Positions 6,059 to 15,127 of a DNA stretch of 15,127 nucleotides are shown here, piece by piece. The position numbers were made by a program, and so were the translations under genes. The notes under the pieces are model-generated. The model did not search any database. It was not told the origin of the DNA and was given only the letters and a program-made list of their open reading frames with translations. Numbering within the stretch: position 1 is the first letter of the stretch; each line of letters opens with the position of its first letter. This DNA is from Actinomycetes bacterium (lineage in GTDB: Bacteria; Actinomycetota; Acidimicrobiia; Acidimicrobiales; Microtrichaceae): NCBI GenBank assembly GCA_023437745.1, contig JAEZFI010000299.1, forward strand, positions 1 through 15,127, in the 5' to 3' direction.

Positions 6059-6925
6059 TCAGAGGTTGGACTCCTCGGGCGGCGCGGCGGGCGCCACGTC
6101 CGTGGCGGCGGGGACCACGGCGACGTCGTCGGCGGGCCCGACCCGACCCACCGTGTACGAGGTCATCGACAGGGCGCCGTACGCGTAGCCGTCGATGAGG
6201 ACGTCGGCCGGCTCACCCGCGGCCGCAGCGAGCCCCGCCACGTACAGGAGCGGGAGGAAGTGGTCGGGGGTCGGCACCGCGAGCGCGTGGTCCGGGTGGT
6301 CGCGCAACCCGACGACGTCGGTGGGACTCGAGGTCATCGCGGCCCGCGAGGCCTCCTCGAAGCGCTGGGCCCAGTCGAAGCCGGCGTCGGGCCGGGACCA
6401 GTCGACCCGCCGGAGGTTGTGCACCACGTTGCCGCTCCCCACGATCAGGACCCCGCGCTCGCGCAGCGGCGCCAGCTGCGCCCCGAGCGCCATGTGGTCC
6501 TCGTAGGAGCGCTCGGCGTGGAGCGAGAGCTGCACCACGGGGACGTCGGCCCGCGGGAACATGTGGGCGAGCACGGACCACGTCCCGTGGTCGAGCCCCC
6601 AGCTGTCGTGGTCGAGGCCGACCCACGTGGGCGCGACGAGCTCGACGATCGCCGCTGCCAGCTCGGGGTCACCGGGTGCGGGGTACTCCACCTCGAAGAG
6701 CGCCTGGGGGAAGCCGTAGAAGTCGTGGATGGTCCGAGGCGTGGCCATGGCGGTGACCGCCGTCGCGTTCAGATACCAGTGGGCGGAGATGCACAGGATC
6801 GCCGAGGGGCGCGGGATCGACTCGCCGAACGCTCGCCACGCAGCCGTGTAGCCGTTGCGTTCGAGGGTGTTCATCGGGTTCCCGTGGCCGACGAACACCG
6901 CAGGCATCGTTCCGGTGGGGTCCAC
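6059..6925 (-). CDS. ygiD: YgiD-type extradiol ring-cleavage dioxygenase (LigB superfamily)
   Basis: A 288-aa protein of the 4,5-DOPA extradiol dioxygenase/YgiD family, which opens catechol rings using one active-site metal. Conserved stretches are easy to match to E. coli YgiD: GHGNPMNTLE (H14), SAHW (H49), IHDFYGFPQALFEVEYPAPG, GLDHGTWSVL, SGNVVHNLR (H169) and TPDHFLPLLYVAG (H222). Those four histidines are the expected metal and substrate positions, and length is normal for the family. The start is a GTG at 6925 with AGGGTGG upstream; an ATG at 6907 (residue 7) is a fair alternative. It follows phoX by 44 bp on the same strand and may be co-transcribed. The in vivo substrate is unknown; many bacterial members act on DOPA only in vitro. 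Confidence 0.93.
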   Translation of the reverse strand: MDPTGTMPAVFVGHGNPMNTLERNGYTAAWRAFGESIPRPSAILCISAHWYLNATAVTAMATPRTIHDFYGFPQALFEVEYPAPGDPELAAAIVELVAPTWVGLDHDSWGLDHGTWSVLAHMFPRADVPVVQLSLHAERSYEDHMALGAQLAPLRERGVLIVGSGNVVHNLRRVDWSRPDAGFDWAQRFEEASRAAMTSSPTDVVGLRDHPDHALAVPTPDHFLPLLYVAGLAAAAGEPADVLIDGYAYGALSMTSYTVGRVGPADDVAVVPAATDVAPAAPPEESNL

Positions 6926-6969
6926 GGCGCCACCCTACGACCGGTCGTCGAGCGGTGCGCCCGATCGGT

Positions 6970-8124
6970 TCAGGGGCGGCCCAGCAGCTCGTCGAACGGG
7001 CCGGTCACCTCGTAGAGCACGCCGAGCGGGAGGCCCTGCGCGTTCCAGCCCCGCTGCGAGCTGAAGTAGAGGCGCTGCCCGTCCGGGCTGAAGCACGGGC
7101 CGGTGATCTCGCTGCCCTCGTGGTCGGGCACCTGCGCGAGGGTGGTCAGCGTCAGGTCGGGGCGGAGCAGCACGACCTCCATGTCGTCGCCGTCCTCCGC
7201 GACCAGCAGGCCGCCGGACGCTTCGTCGATCCAGAGGTTGTCGAGGCCGCTGAGGGTGGAGGGACGACCGGCCTGGAAGTGGATCACCATCTGCTGGGTG
7301 CCGGTGTCGTACCGCCACACCCGGTTGTCGCCCTTCGTCGTGAACCACACGGTGGAGCCCGAGGTGGCGATCCCCTCGCCCCCGTCGAAGTCGATGCTCG
7401 TCGGCACCTGCTCCCGACACTTCGTGACCTGGGCGAGGGGGTCCGGGACCTGGACCCAGGTGATGGCGCCCTCCGCCTGGGGACCGGTGGCGATCTCGAG
7501 GAGGCCGGCGCTGAGGTCGCCCGGCGCCGTCGGCGTGAACCGGTAGAAGCCGCCGTTGGGACGGTCCTCGGTGAGGTACACCCTGCCGTCGTCGGCGACG
7601 GCGGCGGCCTCGTGCTGGAACAGCCCCATCGCCGACCGCGGCACCGACTGCTGCGCGCCGGTCGGGTCGCACTCCCAGAGCTGCCCCTGCTCGACCTCCT
7701 CGCCGCTCAGCCACGTGCCCCACGGCGTCGCGCCACCGGCGCAGTTCAGCCAGGACCCGGTGAGGATCGGGGTCGCCGAGACGACGGTGCCGTCGGGGGC
7801 GAAGCGGATCGACGTGACGCCGCCGGTGCCGGGGATCTCGTGGTTGACCGTGAGGTACCACCCGCCAGGGACCGCGAGGTCGGGGAAGGTGGCCGCGCCG
7901 TCGGGGAACGCCCTGAACTCGTGGCCCGCCACCAGCGAGCCCGCCCGGGCGATGATGCGGCTCGAGAACCCGGGCGCGATCAAGAGCCCGTTCGGGTCCG
8001 TGTTCGGTGGGAGCGGCCGGACGCAGCCCTGCAGCGCGCCGGTCACGGCGAGCATGCCGGCCGTGCCTCCCCACTTGAGCACCGTGCGGCGCGTGACCTT
8101 CCCCGTCCCCCAGCTCTCACTCAT
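6970..8124 (-). CDS. phoX: PhoX-family (DUF839) phosphatase, Tat-exported lipoprotein
   Basis: Putative secreted PhoX-type alkaline phosphatase, 384 aa, a beta-propeller-like calcium/iron enzyme unrelated in sequence to PhoD. Residues 10-34 are a twin-arginine signal (VTRRTVLKW) ending in LQGC, a good lipobox with Cys34. Family stretches include WLNCAGGATPWGTWLSGEE (125-143), HEAAAV (171-176), VYLTEDRPNGGFYRFTP (182-198) and EITGPCFSPDGQRLYFSSQR (339-358). The family usually has Cys before the Glu-Glu pair at 142-143; here it is Gly141, so activity should not be assumed. The ATG at 8124 is the only reasonable start, since an in-frame stop lies close upstream. No ribosome site precedes it, and three 11-bp PHO-box units abut the start codon, which suggests a leaderless message. 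Confidence 0.88.
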   Translation of the reverse strand: MSESWGTGKVTRRTVLKWGGTAGMLAVTGALQGCVRPLPPNTDPNGLLIAPGFSSRIIARAGSLVAGHEFRAFPDGAATFPDLAVPGGWYLTVNHEIPGTGGVTSIRFAPDGTVVSATPILTGSWLNCAGGATPWGTWLSGEEVEQGQLWECDPTGAQQSVPRSAMGLFQHEAAAVADDGRVYLTEDRPNGGFYRFTPTAPGDLSAGLLEIATGPQAEGAITWVQVPDPLAQVTKCREQVPTSIDFDGGEGIATSGSTVWFTTKGDNRVWRYDTGTQQMVIHFQAGRPSTLSGLDNLWIDEASGGLLVAEDGDDMEVVLLRPDLTLTTLAQVPDHEGSEITGPCFSPDGQRLYFSSQRGWNAQGLPLGVLYEVTGPFDELLGRP

Positions 8125-8156
8125 GGAGGTGAACGGTAGATGAGCAGGAGGTGAAC
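8124..8156 (-). promoter_or_regulatory. Putative PHO box: three 11-bp direct repeats abutting the phoX start
   Basis: Read on the minus strand, three consecutive 11-bp units are GTTCACCTCCT (8156-8146), GCTCATCTACC (8145-8135) and GTTCACCTCCA (8134-8124); the last base is the A of the phoX ATG. The outer units agree at 10 of 11 positions and the pattern closely fits the GTTCACC direct-repeat consensus of actinobacterial PhoP sites. If phoX mRNA is leaderless, the array spans about -1 to -33. The remaining 146 bp up to the next gene (8157-8302) show no other clear element. Confidence 0.7.
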
Positions 8157-8302
8157 GTCAGCACCTTCTCGCGACCCGGCCCGAGACCGGCTCGATCGGG
8201 GGTCTGAGGGCGTGGGCCGTCGGGTACGCAACCGTGTCCGGCCTCGCCACCCCCACGTTCGGCGCGGCCGTCCTTGCGCCCCTTCGACCCCAGGAGCCAC
8301 CC

Positions 8303-8815
8303 ATGCCCGAGCTCGAGCAGGACCACCGGATCCCCGCCGCCAACCGGCGCGGCCACCACCCGGAGCACGACGCCGACCAGCCCACCGTCTCGCCCACCAC
8401 CTGGAGCATCACCAAGGGCGAGCCCAAGGTGCACCCGTTCCGGTTCGACGGCATCGCCGGTCGGGCGGCACGGCTGCTCGGGGTGAGGGACGACCACGGT
8501 CTGGTCCTGGGCGACGGCCGGCTTCGCATCCGGTTCGGGCCGTGGGTGCTCGACACGCCGATCACGAACCTCCACGGCGTCGCGGTCACCGGGCCGTACC
8601 ACCTCTGGCGCGTGGTCGGACCGCCGCACCTCTCGCTCAGCGACCGGGGCATCACGTTCGCCACCACGACCACGGCGGGCGTGCGGCTGACGTTCCGCGA
8701 CCCGGTGGCGGCGATCGCACCGATGGGCCTGATCCGCCATCCGGTCGCCACGGCCACCGTCGACGACGCCGAGCGCATCCACCAGATCCTGCAGCGGTAC
8801 CTCGACGAGGCCTGA
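8303..8815 (+). CDS. Conserved hypothetical soluble protein (170 aa)
   Basis: No function recognised. The ATG at 8303 is preceded by CCAGGAGCC, a good ribosome site; a GTG at 8234 in frame is less likely. After a hydrophilic head (1-30) the protein is mostly short beta strands: HPFRFDGIAG, LRIRFGPWVLDTPITNLHGV, AVTGPYHLWRVVGPPHLSLS and GITFATTTTAGVRLTFRDPV. It then ends in a helix (DDAERIHQILQRYLDEA). The GPW-V/TP-N-V-TGPY-P-LSL-D-G-F-T pattern resembles an uncharacterised family in mycobacteria and relatives, and the fold may be PH-like. It has no signal peptide or membrane helix. It precedes the DUF6328 gene by 64 bp on the same strand, so the two may be co-transcribed. Confidence 0.75.
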   Translation: MPELEQDHRIPAANRRGHHPEHDADQPTVSPTTWSITKGEPKVHPFRFDGIAGRAARLLGVRDDHGLVLGDGRLRIRFGPWVLDTPITNLHGVAVTGPYHLWRVVGPPHLSLSDRGITFATTTTAGVRLTFRDPVAAIAPMGLIRHPVATATVDDAERIHQILQRYLDEA

Positions 8816-8879
8816 CGTGCGGGGTGGCCCCGACCGCGTTCCGCGGATCGGGAGGCCCGGCGGGGACTATGACAGGGGG

Positions 8880-9374
8880 ATGCCCGAGGACGGTTCCCGC
8901 TTCAGCGACGCCGACCTCGACGACCTCGACGACGAGCTGGATCGCGACGAGCTGCGCCGCCGGTACTACGGCCTGCTCCAGGAGCTCCGGGTCGTGCTAC
9001 CCGGCGTGCAGGTGCTGCTGGCCTTCCTGTTCGCCGTCCCCTTCGCCCAGCGGTTCGCCGACCTCGACGAGTTGGGCAAGGCGGCGTTCGCCACGTCGAT
9101 GGTCAGCGCCGTGCTCGCCGTGATCTGCTTCGTCAGCCCGACCGTCCTGCACCGGCTGGCCGACCGGACCCTTCGGCGCCCACGGTTGCGATGGTCGATC
9201 AGGCTCACGATGGCCGGACTCGCCCTGCTGGCCGTGTCGCTGGTCTCCGCCCTGTGGTGCGTCACCCGGTTCACGCACGGCGGCACGACGGCCGGCGTCG
9301 TCACCGGGGTGGTGGTCGCCGCCATCGTCGGCCTGTGGCTCGTGCTCCCGCTGGCGATGAGCCGGGATCGCTGA
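8880..9374 (+). CDS. DUF6328-family four-helix membrane protein
   Basis: A 164-aa integral membrane protein of unknown role. An acidic head (SDADLDDLDDELDRDELRRR, about 9-28) is followed by YYGLLQELRVVLPGVQVLLA with a PFAQRF ending near residue 58, which is the recognisable family signature. Four hydrophobic segments lie near 40-57, 70-90, 107-127 and 136-158. The ATG at 8880 is preferred because the predicted acidic cytoplasmic head begins there; AGGGGG touches it with no spacing, so the start is uncertain, and a GTG at 8817, just after the previous stop, is possible. The gene converges on treS-mak, with 51 bp between stops and no clear terminator. Confidence 0.8.
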   Translation: MPEDGSRFSDADLDDLDDELDRDELRRRYYGLLQELRVVLPGVQVLLAFLFAVPFAQRFADLDELGKAAFATSMVSAVLAVICFVSPTVLHRLADRTLRRPRLRWSIRLTMAGLALLAVSLVSALWCVTRFTHGGTTAGVVTGVVVAAIVGLWLVLPLAMSRDR

Positions 9375-9425
9375 AGCTCGGGCGCGGCGATCGCGAAGGC
9401 CGGCGTCCGCGGGATCAGCTCGAGG

Positions 9426-12667
<3,242 letters not shown>

Positions 12668-12671
<4 letters not shown>

Positions 12672-13486
12672 GGGTTCGGGCGTGAGCCGACGCTCCCGGT
12701 GGACTCCGTCCGGCTGAAGGCATGGCGCCGGACGTCGTCGAGGCTCCGACGGATCAAGCGTGAGAGATACGACTGACTCACTCCATACCTCTCGGCGAGC
12801 TCCACCTGGGACGCGTCACCGTAGTACCGCAGGAACACGAGCTCCTTCATGTCGTCGTCGAGGCACTCGATGGCCTCACGCAGGACGACCCGGTCGGTGC
12901 TGCGGCCCACGCCGTCGAGCTCTCCGTCGTCCACGCCGAGGTCCCCCTCGCTCACCGCGTCGGCTGCCACGGACTGGCGGAGCTCCATCACCTCGAGTGC
13001 CTCGAGCACCTGCTCCTCGGTCCACTCCAGCTCCTCGGCCAGCTCCGGGATCGTGGGGGCGCGCCCGCCGCTGGCCGCCAGGTCGTCGGCGACCCGGCGC
13101 ACGCGGAGGTGGGCGTCGTGGAGACGACGTGGCGGCCGGACCAGCCAGCTGCGGTCCCGGAGGTACCGCTTGCACTCCCCTTCCACGGTGCGGTCGGCGA
13201 AGGTGGCGAACGACGCGCCCTTCGAGGCGTCGAATCGCCCGACGGCACGGAGGATCGAGATCATCGCGACCTGCCGGAGGTCGTCAGGTTCGGCTCCCCA
13301 GCGGCCGAACCTGGCCACGTGGTGGTCGGCGACGAACGCGTACCGCTCGACGATGCGGTTGCGCGCGTCGACGGAACGTTGCTCGCGCAGGTACGCGTCG
13401 AAGAGCTCCCGCTCCTCGTCCGCGGAAGGACGGTGGTGCTGTCGTTCTCCTCCGACCGGCCCCACCCGTGTCGGTCCCGGTGCCAT
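12668..13486 (-). CDS. SigF/SigB-type RNA polymerase sigma factor
   Basis: A 272-aa alternative sigma factor of the SigB/SigF/SigG group, used for stress or developmental promoters. Region 2 spans about 42-125, with DLRQVAMISILRAVGRFD (69-86) and FATFADRTVEGECKRYLRDR then SWLVRPPRR (93-121), the hallmark of the group. Region 3 covers about 126-170 (APTIPELAEELEWTEEQVLE). Region 4 covers about 202-256, with the helix-turn-helix ASQVELAERYGVSQSYLSRL. The open frame extends far upstream but is only antisense to the methionine aminopeptidase gene; the ATG at 13486 is the last start before homology, with a weak GGGACAGG before it. A GTG at 13519 is possible. The stop overlaps the treS-mak start by 4 bases. 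No anti-sigma gene lies adjacent. Confidence 0.9.
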
Positions 13487-13543
13487 CCTGTCCCGATACC
13501 CACTCAGGACGGGGCTCACACCCCGGACGGCAAGGAGGACCGC

Positions 13544-14293
13544 GTGACGGTCGAGGACGACGACGATCTGACCGGTCTCCGACGCTCCGGCGTCGCCGTG
13601 GCCGCGGCGCGCGACGCGATCGTCGCCGCCGCCGAACCGGGCGTCAGCACGATGGAGCTGGACGCCCTGGGCCGGGAGGTGCTCGCCCAGCACGGCGCCC
13701 GGTCCGCGCCGCAGGCGGCGTACGACTTCCCGGGGACGACCTGCCTGAGCATCCTGCCCGAGGTCGCCCACGGGATCCCGTCGGCACGACGGCTGCGGGA
13801 CGGCGACGTGCTCAACATCGACGTGTCCGCCGAGCTGGACGACTACTGGACCGACACGGGCATCACGATCACCATCGGCTCGGCCGGCCACCCCGCCGAC
13901 CGGCTCATCGCCACCACCCACCTCGCGCAGGCGGACGCGATGCGGGCAGCACGCGCCGGCGCGCCCCTTCGCTCCATCGGGAAGGCGGCGCGGCGTCGCG
14001 CCAAGGCGGCCGGCTTCACGACGATCGCCAACCTCACCGGGCACGGGGTGGGACGGTTCATCCACGAGCCGCCGTCGGTGTCCACCGTGGCGAACGCCGG
14101 CGACGGCTCGCCGCTGTGGGAGGGCCTGGTCCTCGCGATCGAGCCGTTCCTCTCGACCCGCGCCACGCACGCCCACGAGGCGGACGACGGCTGGACGCTC
14201 TACGTCAGGGACGCCTCGCTGGTCGCCCAGGTCGAGCACACGGTCGTCGTGACCGGCGGCGAGCCGATCGTCCTCACGGCGTCGGCGGCCTGA
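13544..14293 (+). CDS. map: Methionine aminopeptidase, type I
   Basis: Removes the initiator methionine from new proteins, 249 aa, a normal length for short type I enzymes. All five metal ligands are present: D93 (NIDVS), D104 (WTDTG), H167 (GHGVG), E200 (AIEPF) and E231 (QVEHT). The substrate histidines H76 (AHGIP) and H174 are also there. The GTG start at 13544 follows AAGGAGGA (13532-13539), an excellent ribosome site. The usual SVNEVVCHGIP stretch reads SILPEVAHGIP here, with Pro in place of the conserved Asn, so this may be a secondary paralogue rather than the main enzyme. It diverges from the sigma-factor gene with 57 bp between starts, and its last 20 bp overlap the 3' end of the fumarase-family gene on the other strand. 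Confidence 0.93.
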   Translation: MTVEDDDDLTGLRRSGVAVAAARDAIVAAAEPGVSTMELDALGREVLAQHGARSAPQAAYDFPGTTCLSILPEVAHGIPSARRLRDGDVLNIDVSAELDDYWTDTGITITIGSAGHPADRLIATTHLAQADAMRAARAGAPLRSIGKAARRRAKAAGFTTIANLTGHGVGRFIHEPPSVSTVANAGDGSPLWEGLVLAIEPFLSTRATHAHEADDGWTLYVRDASLVAQVEHTVVVTGGEPIVLTASAA

Positions 14294-14950
14294 GCTCGCC
14301 CCGTTCACCCCGGGCGATCCGCGCCGGGTCGAGCAGCACCTTCGCCGTCGCCTCGTCCATCCCCGCGGCGATGACCAGCTCGACGAAGTCGGCGCCCGTC
14401 GCGTTCGACTCCTTCACGATCTCGGCGGCCTTGTCGTAGCCCAGCCGGTCGGCCACGGCCGTGACGTTCACGGACGACCGGGCCGCCATGCTGCGCGCGT
14501 GCTCGACGTCGACGCGCAGGCCGGCCAGGCACCGCTCGGCCAGCAGCCCGGCGGCGTTCCCGAGGAGGTGGATGGATTCGAGGAGGGCGTCGGCCACCAC
14601 GGGGAGGTGGACGTTCAGCTCGAAGCTGCCCCGACCGGCCGCCATCGCGACGACGGTGTCGTTCCCGATGACCCGCAGCGCCACCTGCATCAACGCCTCC
14701 GGCACCACGGGGTTCACCTTGCCCGGCATGATCGAGCTGCCGGGTTGCAACGCGGGCAGCGCTACCTGGGCCAGGCCGCTGACCGGCCCGGACGACAGCA
14801 GCCGCAGCTCGTCGGCGAGCGACAGCATCGTGCTGGCGAGGTTCCTGAGGGCCGCGCTGACGTCGGCGAACGGCTCGAGCCCGCGCTGCGCGGCGAACGG
14901 CTCGGCGGCGGGGTGCAGCTCGACCCCTGCGACCTCGGCGAGCTCGGCGA
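14274..14950 (-). CDS. Class II fumarase/aspartase family protein, C-terminal half only
   Basis: The last ~225 residues of a fumarate hydratase/aspartate ammonia-lyase family enzyme (normal length about 460). Clear features are the signature GSSIMPGKVNP with the catalytic serine loop, then NPVVPEALMQVALRVIGND, G-x-FELNV-x-x-P, and the C-terminal GYDKAAEIVKESNATG of the FumC tail domain. Fumarase and aspartase cannot be separated securely; NPVVPE is also seen in aspartases and FELNV favours fumarase. The frame stays open to 15113, but residues before about APVVAELAEV have no family match and lack the expected G-T-x-x-G-T-G-x-N region; there the other strand codes for something else. The right boundary given is approximate. 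The stop (14274-14276) lies inside the map gene. Confidence 0.85.
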
Positions 14951-15127
14951 CGACGGGCGCCTGCGGCTGCGCGGGCGCGCGCGGGACGTCGTGATCGTCG
15001 ACGCGCAGATCGTGCACGCGGGGGCGGTCGAGCGCGTCCTCGAGCAGGACCCGGCGGTCGCCGAGGCCTACGTCGTCGCGCGGCCGGACGACGTCACGGG
15101 GGAGGCGGTGCACGCGTGGGTCGTGCC
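14931..15127 (+). CDS. Adenylate-forming enzyme (acyl-CoA synthetase-like), C-terminal domain fragment
   Basis: In the frame starting at 14931 the plus strand reads DLGELGDDGRLRLRGRARDV, then VIVDAQIVHAGAVERVLEQD and PAVAEAYVVARPDDVTGEAV, ending HAWVVP at the window edge. This is the start of the C-terminal lid domain of the ANL superfamily (AMP-binding enzymes): the D-L-G-x-L-D-x-D-G stretch, the GRxxD hinge and the V-E-x-V-L-x-x-x-P-A-V-x-E-A-x-V-V pattern. The catalytic lysine motif would lie beyond 15127. The N-terminal domain (about 400 residues) should lie to the left on this strand but is absent; that DNA instead codes for the fumarase-family protein on the other strand. Left boundary is approximate. 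Confidence 0.75.

Noticed and set aside
6059..6925. Dioxygenase gene as evidence of a betalain or lincosamide-type DOPA pathway
   Set aside because: No tyrosinase, transferase or peptide synthetase genes nearby; YgiD-like proteins are widespread with unknown native substrates.
13487..14308. Upstream extension of the sigma-factor frame to 546 aa
   Set aside because: The extra sequence is antisense to the methionine aminopeptidase gene and shows no sigma domain.
12760..14439. A 559-aa plus-strand frame across sigma factor and map
   Set aside because: Arg/Pro/Gly-rich out-of-frame shadow; map is in another frame with intact ligands and a strong ribosome site.
14951..15113. N-terminal part of the open minus-strand frame (MHRLPRDVV...) as a real fumarase start
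   Set aside because: It has no match to the family and is the exact complement of a recognisable ANL C-terminal domain.

Overview
The window is GC-rich (roughly 70%), densely coded bacterial DNA. Its protein families point to an actinobacterium: SigF-type sigma factor, fused TreS-maltokinase, RDD membrane protein with a proline-rich head, DUF6328 protein, and PhoX and PhoD with Streptomyces-like PHO-box repeats. Acidimicrobiia is my best guess, but only from general character. There is no rRNA, CRISPR array, transposase or integrase. Most of the window looks like ordinary chromosome; the right end is the exception.

Layout. (1) 1-125: the 5' end of trigger factor (tig), leaving leftward. Behind it lie a 20-bp near-perfect inverted repeat and tRNA-Pro(TGG). 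(2) 506-3105: a proline-rich RDD membrane protein converges on a membrane-anchored matrixin-like zinc protease. A protein of unknown function with a receiver-like, Cys/His-rich N-terminus diverges from the protease. A long imperfect hairpin and tRNA-Gly(TCC) follow. (3) 3394-8124: a phosphate-scavenging block. It holds PhoD, PhoX, a 41-aa possible lipoprotein downstream of phoD, a duplicated 212-aa protein divergent from phoD, and a YgiD-type extradiol dioxygenase downstream of phoX. Next to both phosphatase starts I find three consecutive 11-bp units beginning GTTCA/GTTCC/GCTCA, the layout of actinobacterial PhoP-binding PHO boxes. (4) 8303-9374: two rightward conserved hypotheticals, a 170-aa soluble protein and a DUF6328 membrane protein. 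(5) 9426-13486: a leftward two-gene unit. A SigF/SigB-type sigma factor overlaps by 4 bases (ATGA) a 1081-aa TreS-maltokinase fusion, which converts trehalose to maltose and then to maltose-1-phosphate for GlgE-type glucan synthesis. (6) 13544-15127: a type I methionine aminopeptidase diverges from the sigma gene and overlaps tail-to-tail by 20 bp the C-terminal half of a fumarase/aspartase-family gene. That gene loses its N-terminal half near 14930-14960, where the plus strand instead encodes the C-terminal domain of an adenylate-forming (acyl-CoA synthetase-like) enzyme running off the end.

The most notable points are the paired PHO-box arrays around two unrelated phosphatases, the apparent translational coupling of a stress-type sigma factor to trehalose/maltose-1-phosphate metabolism, and the end junction, which is either an assembly chimera or a real rearrangement.
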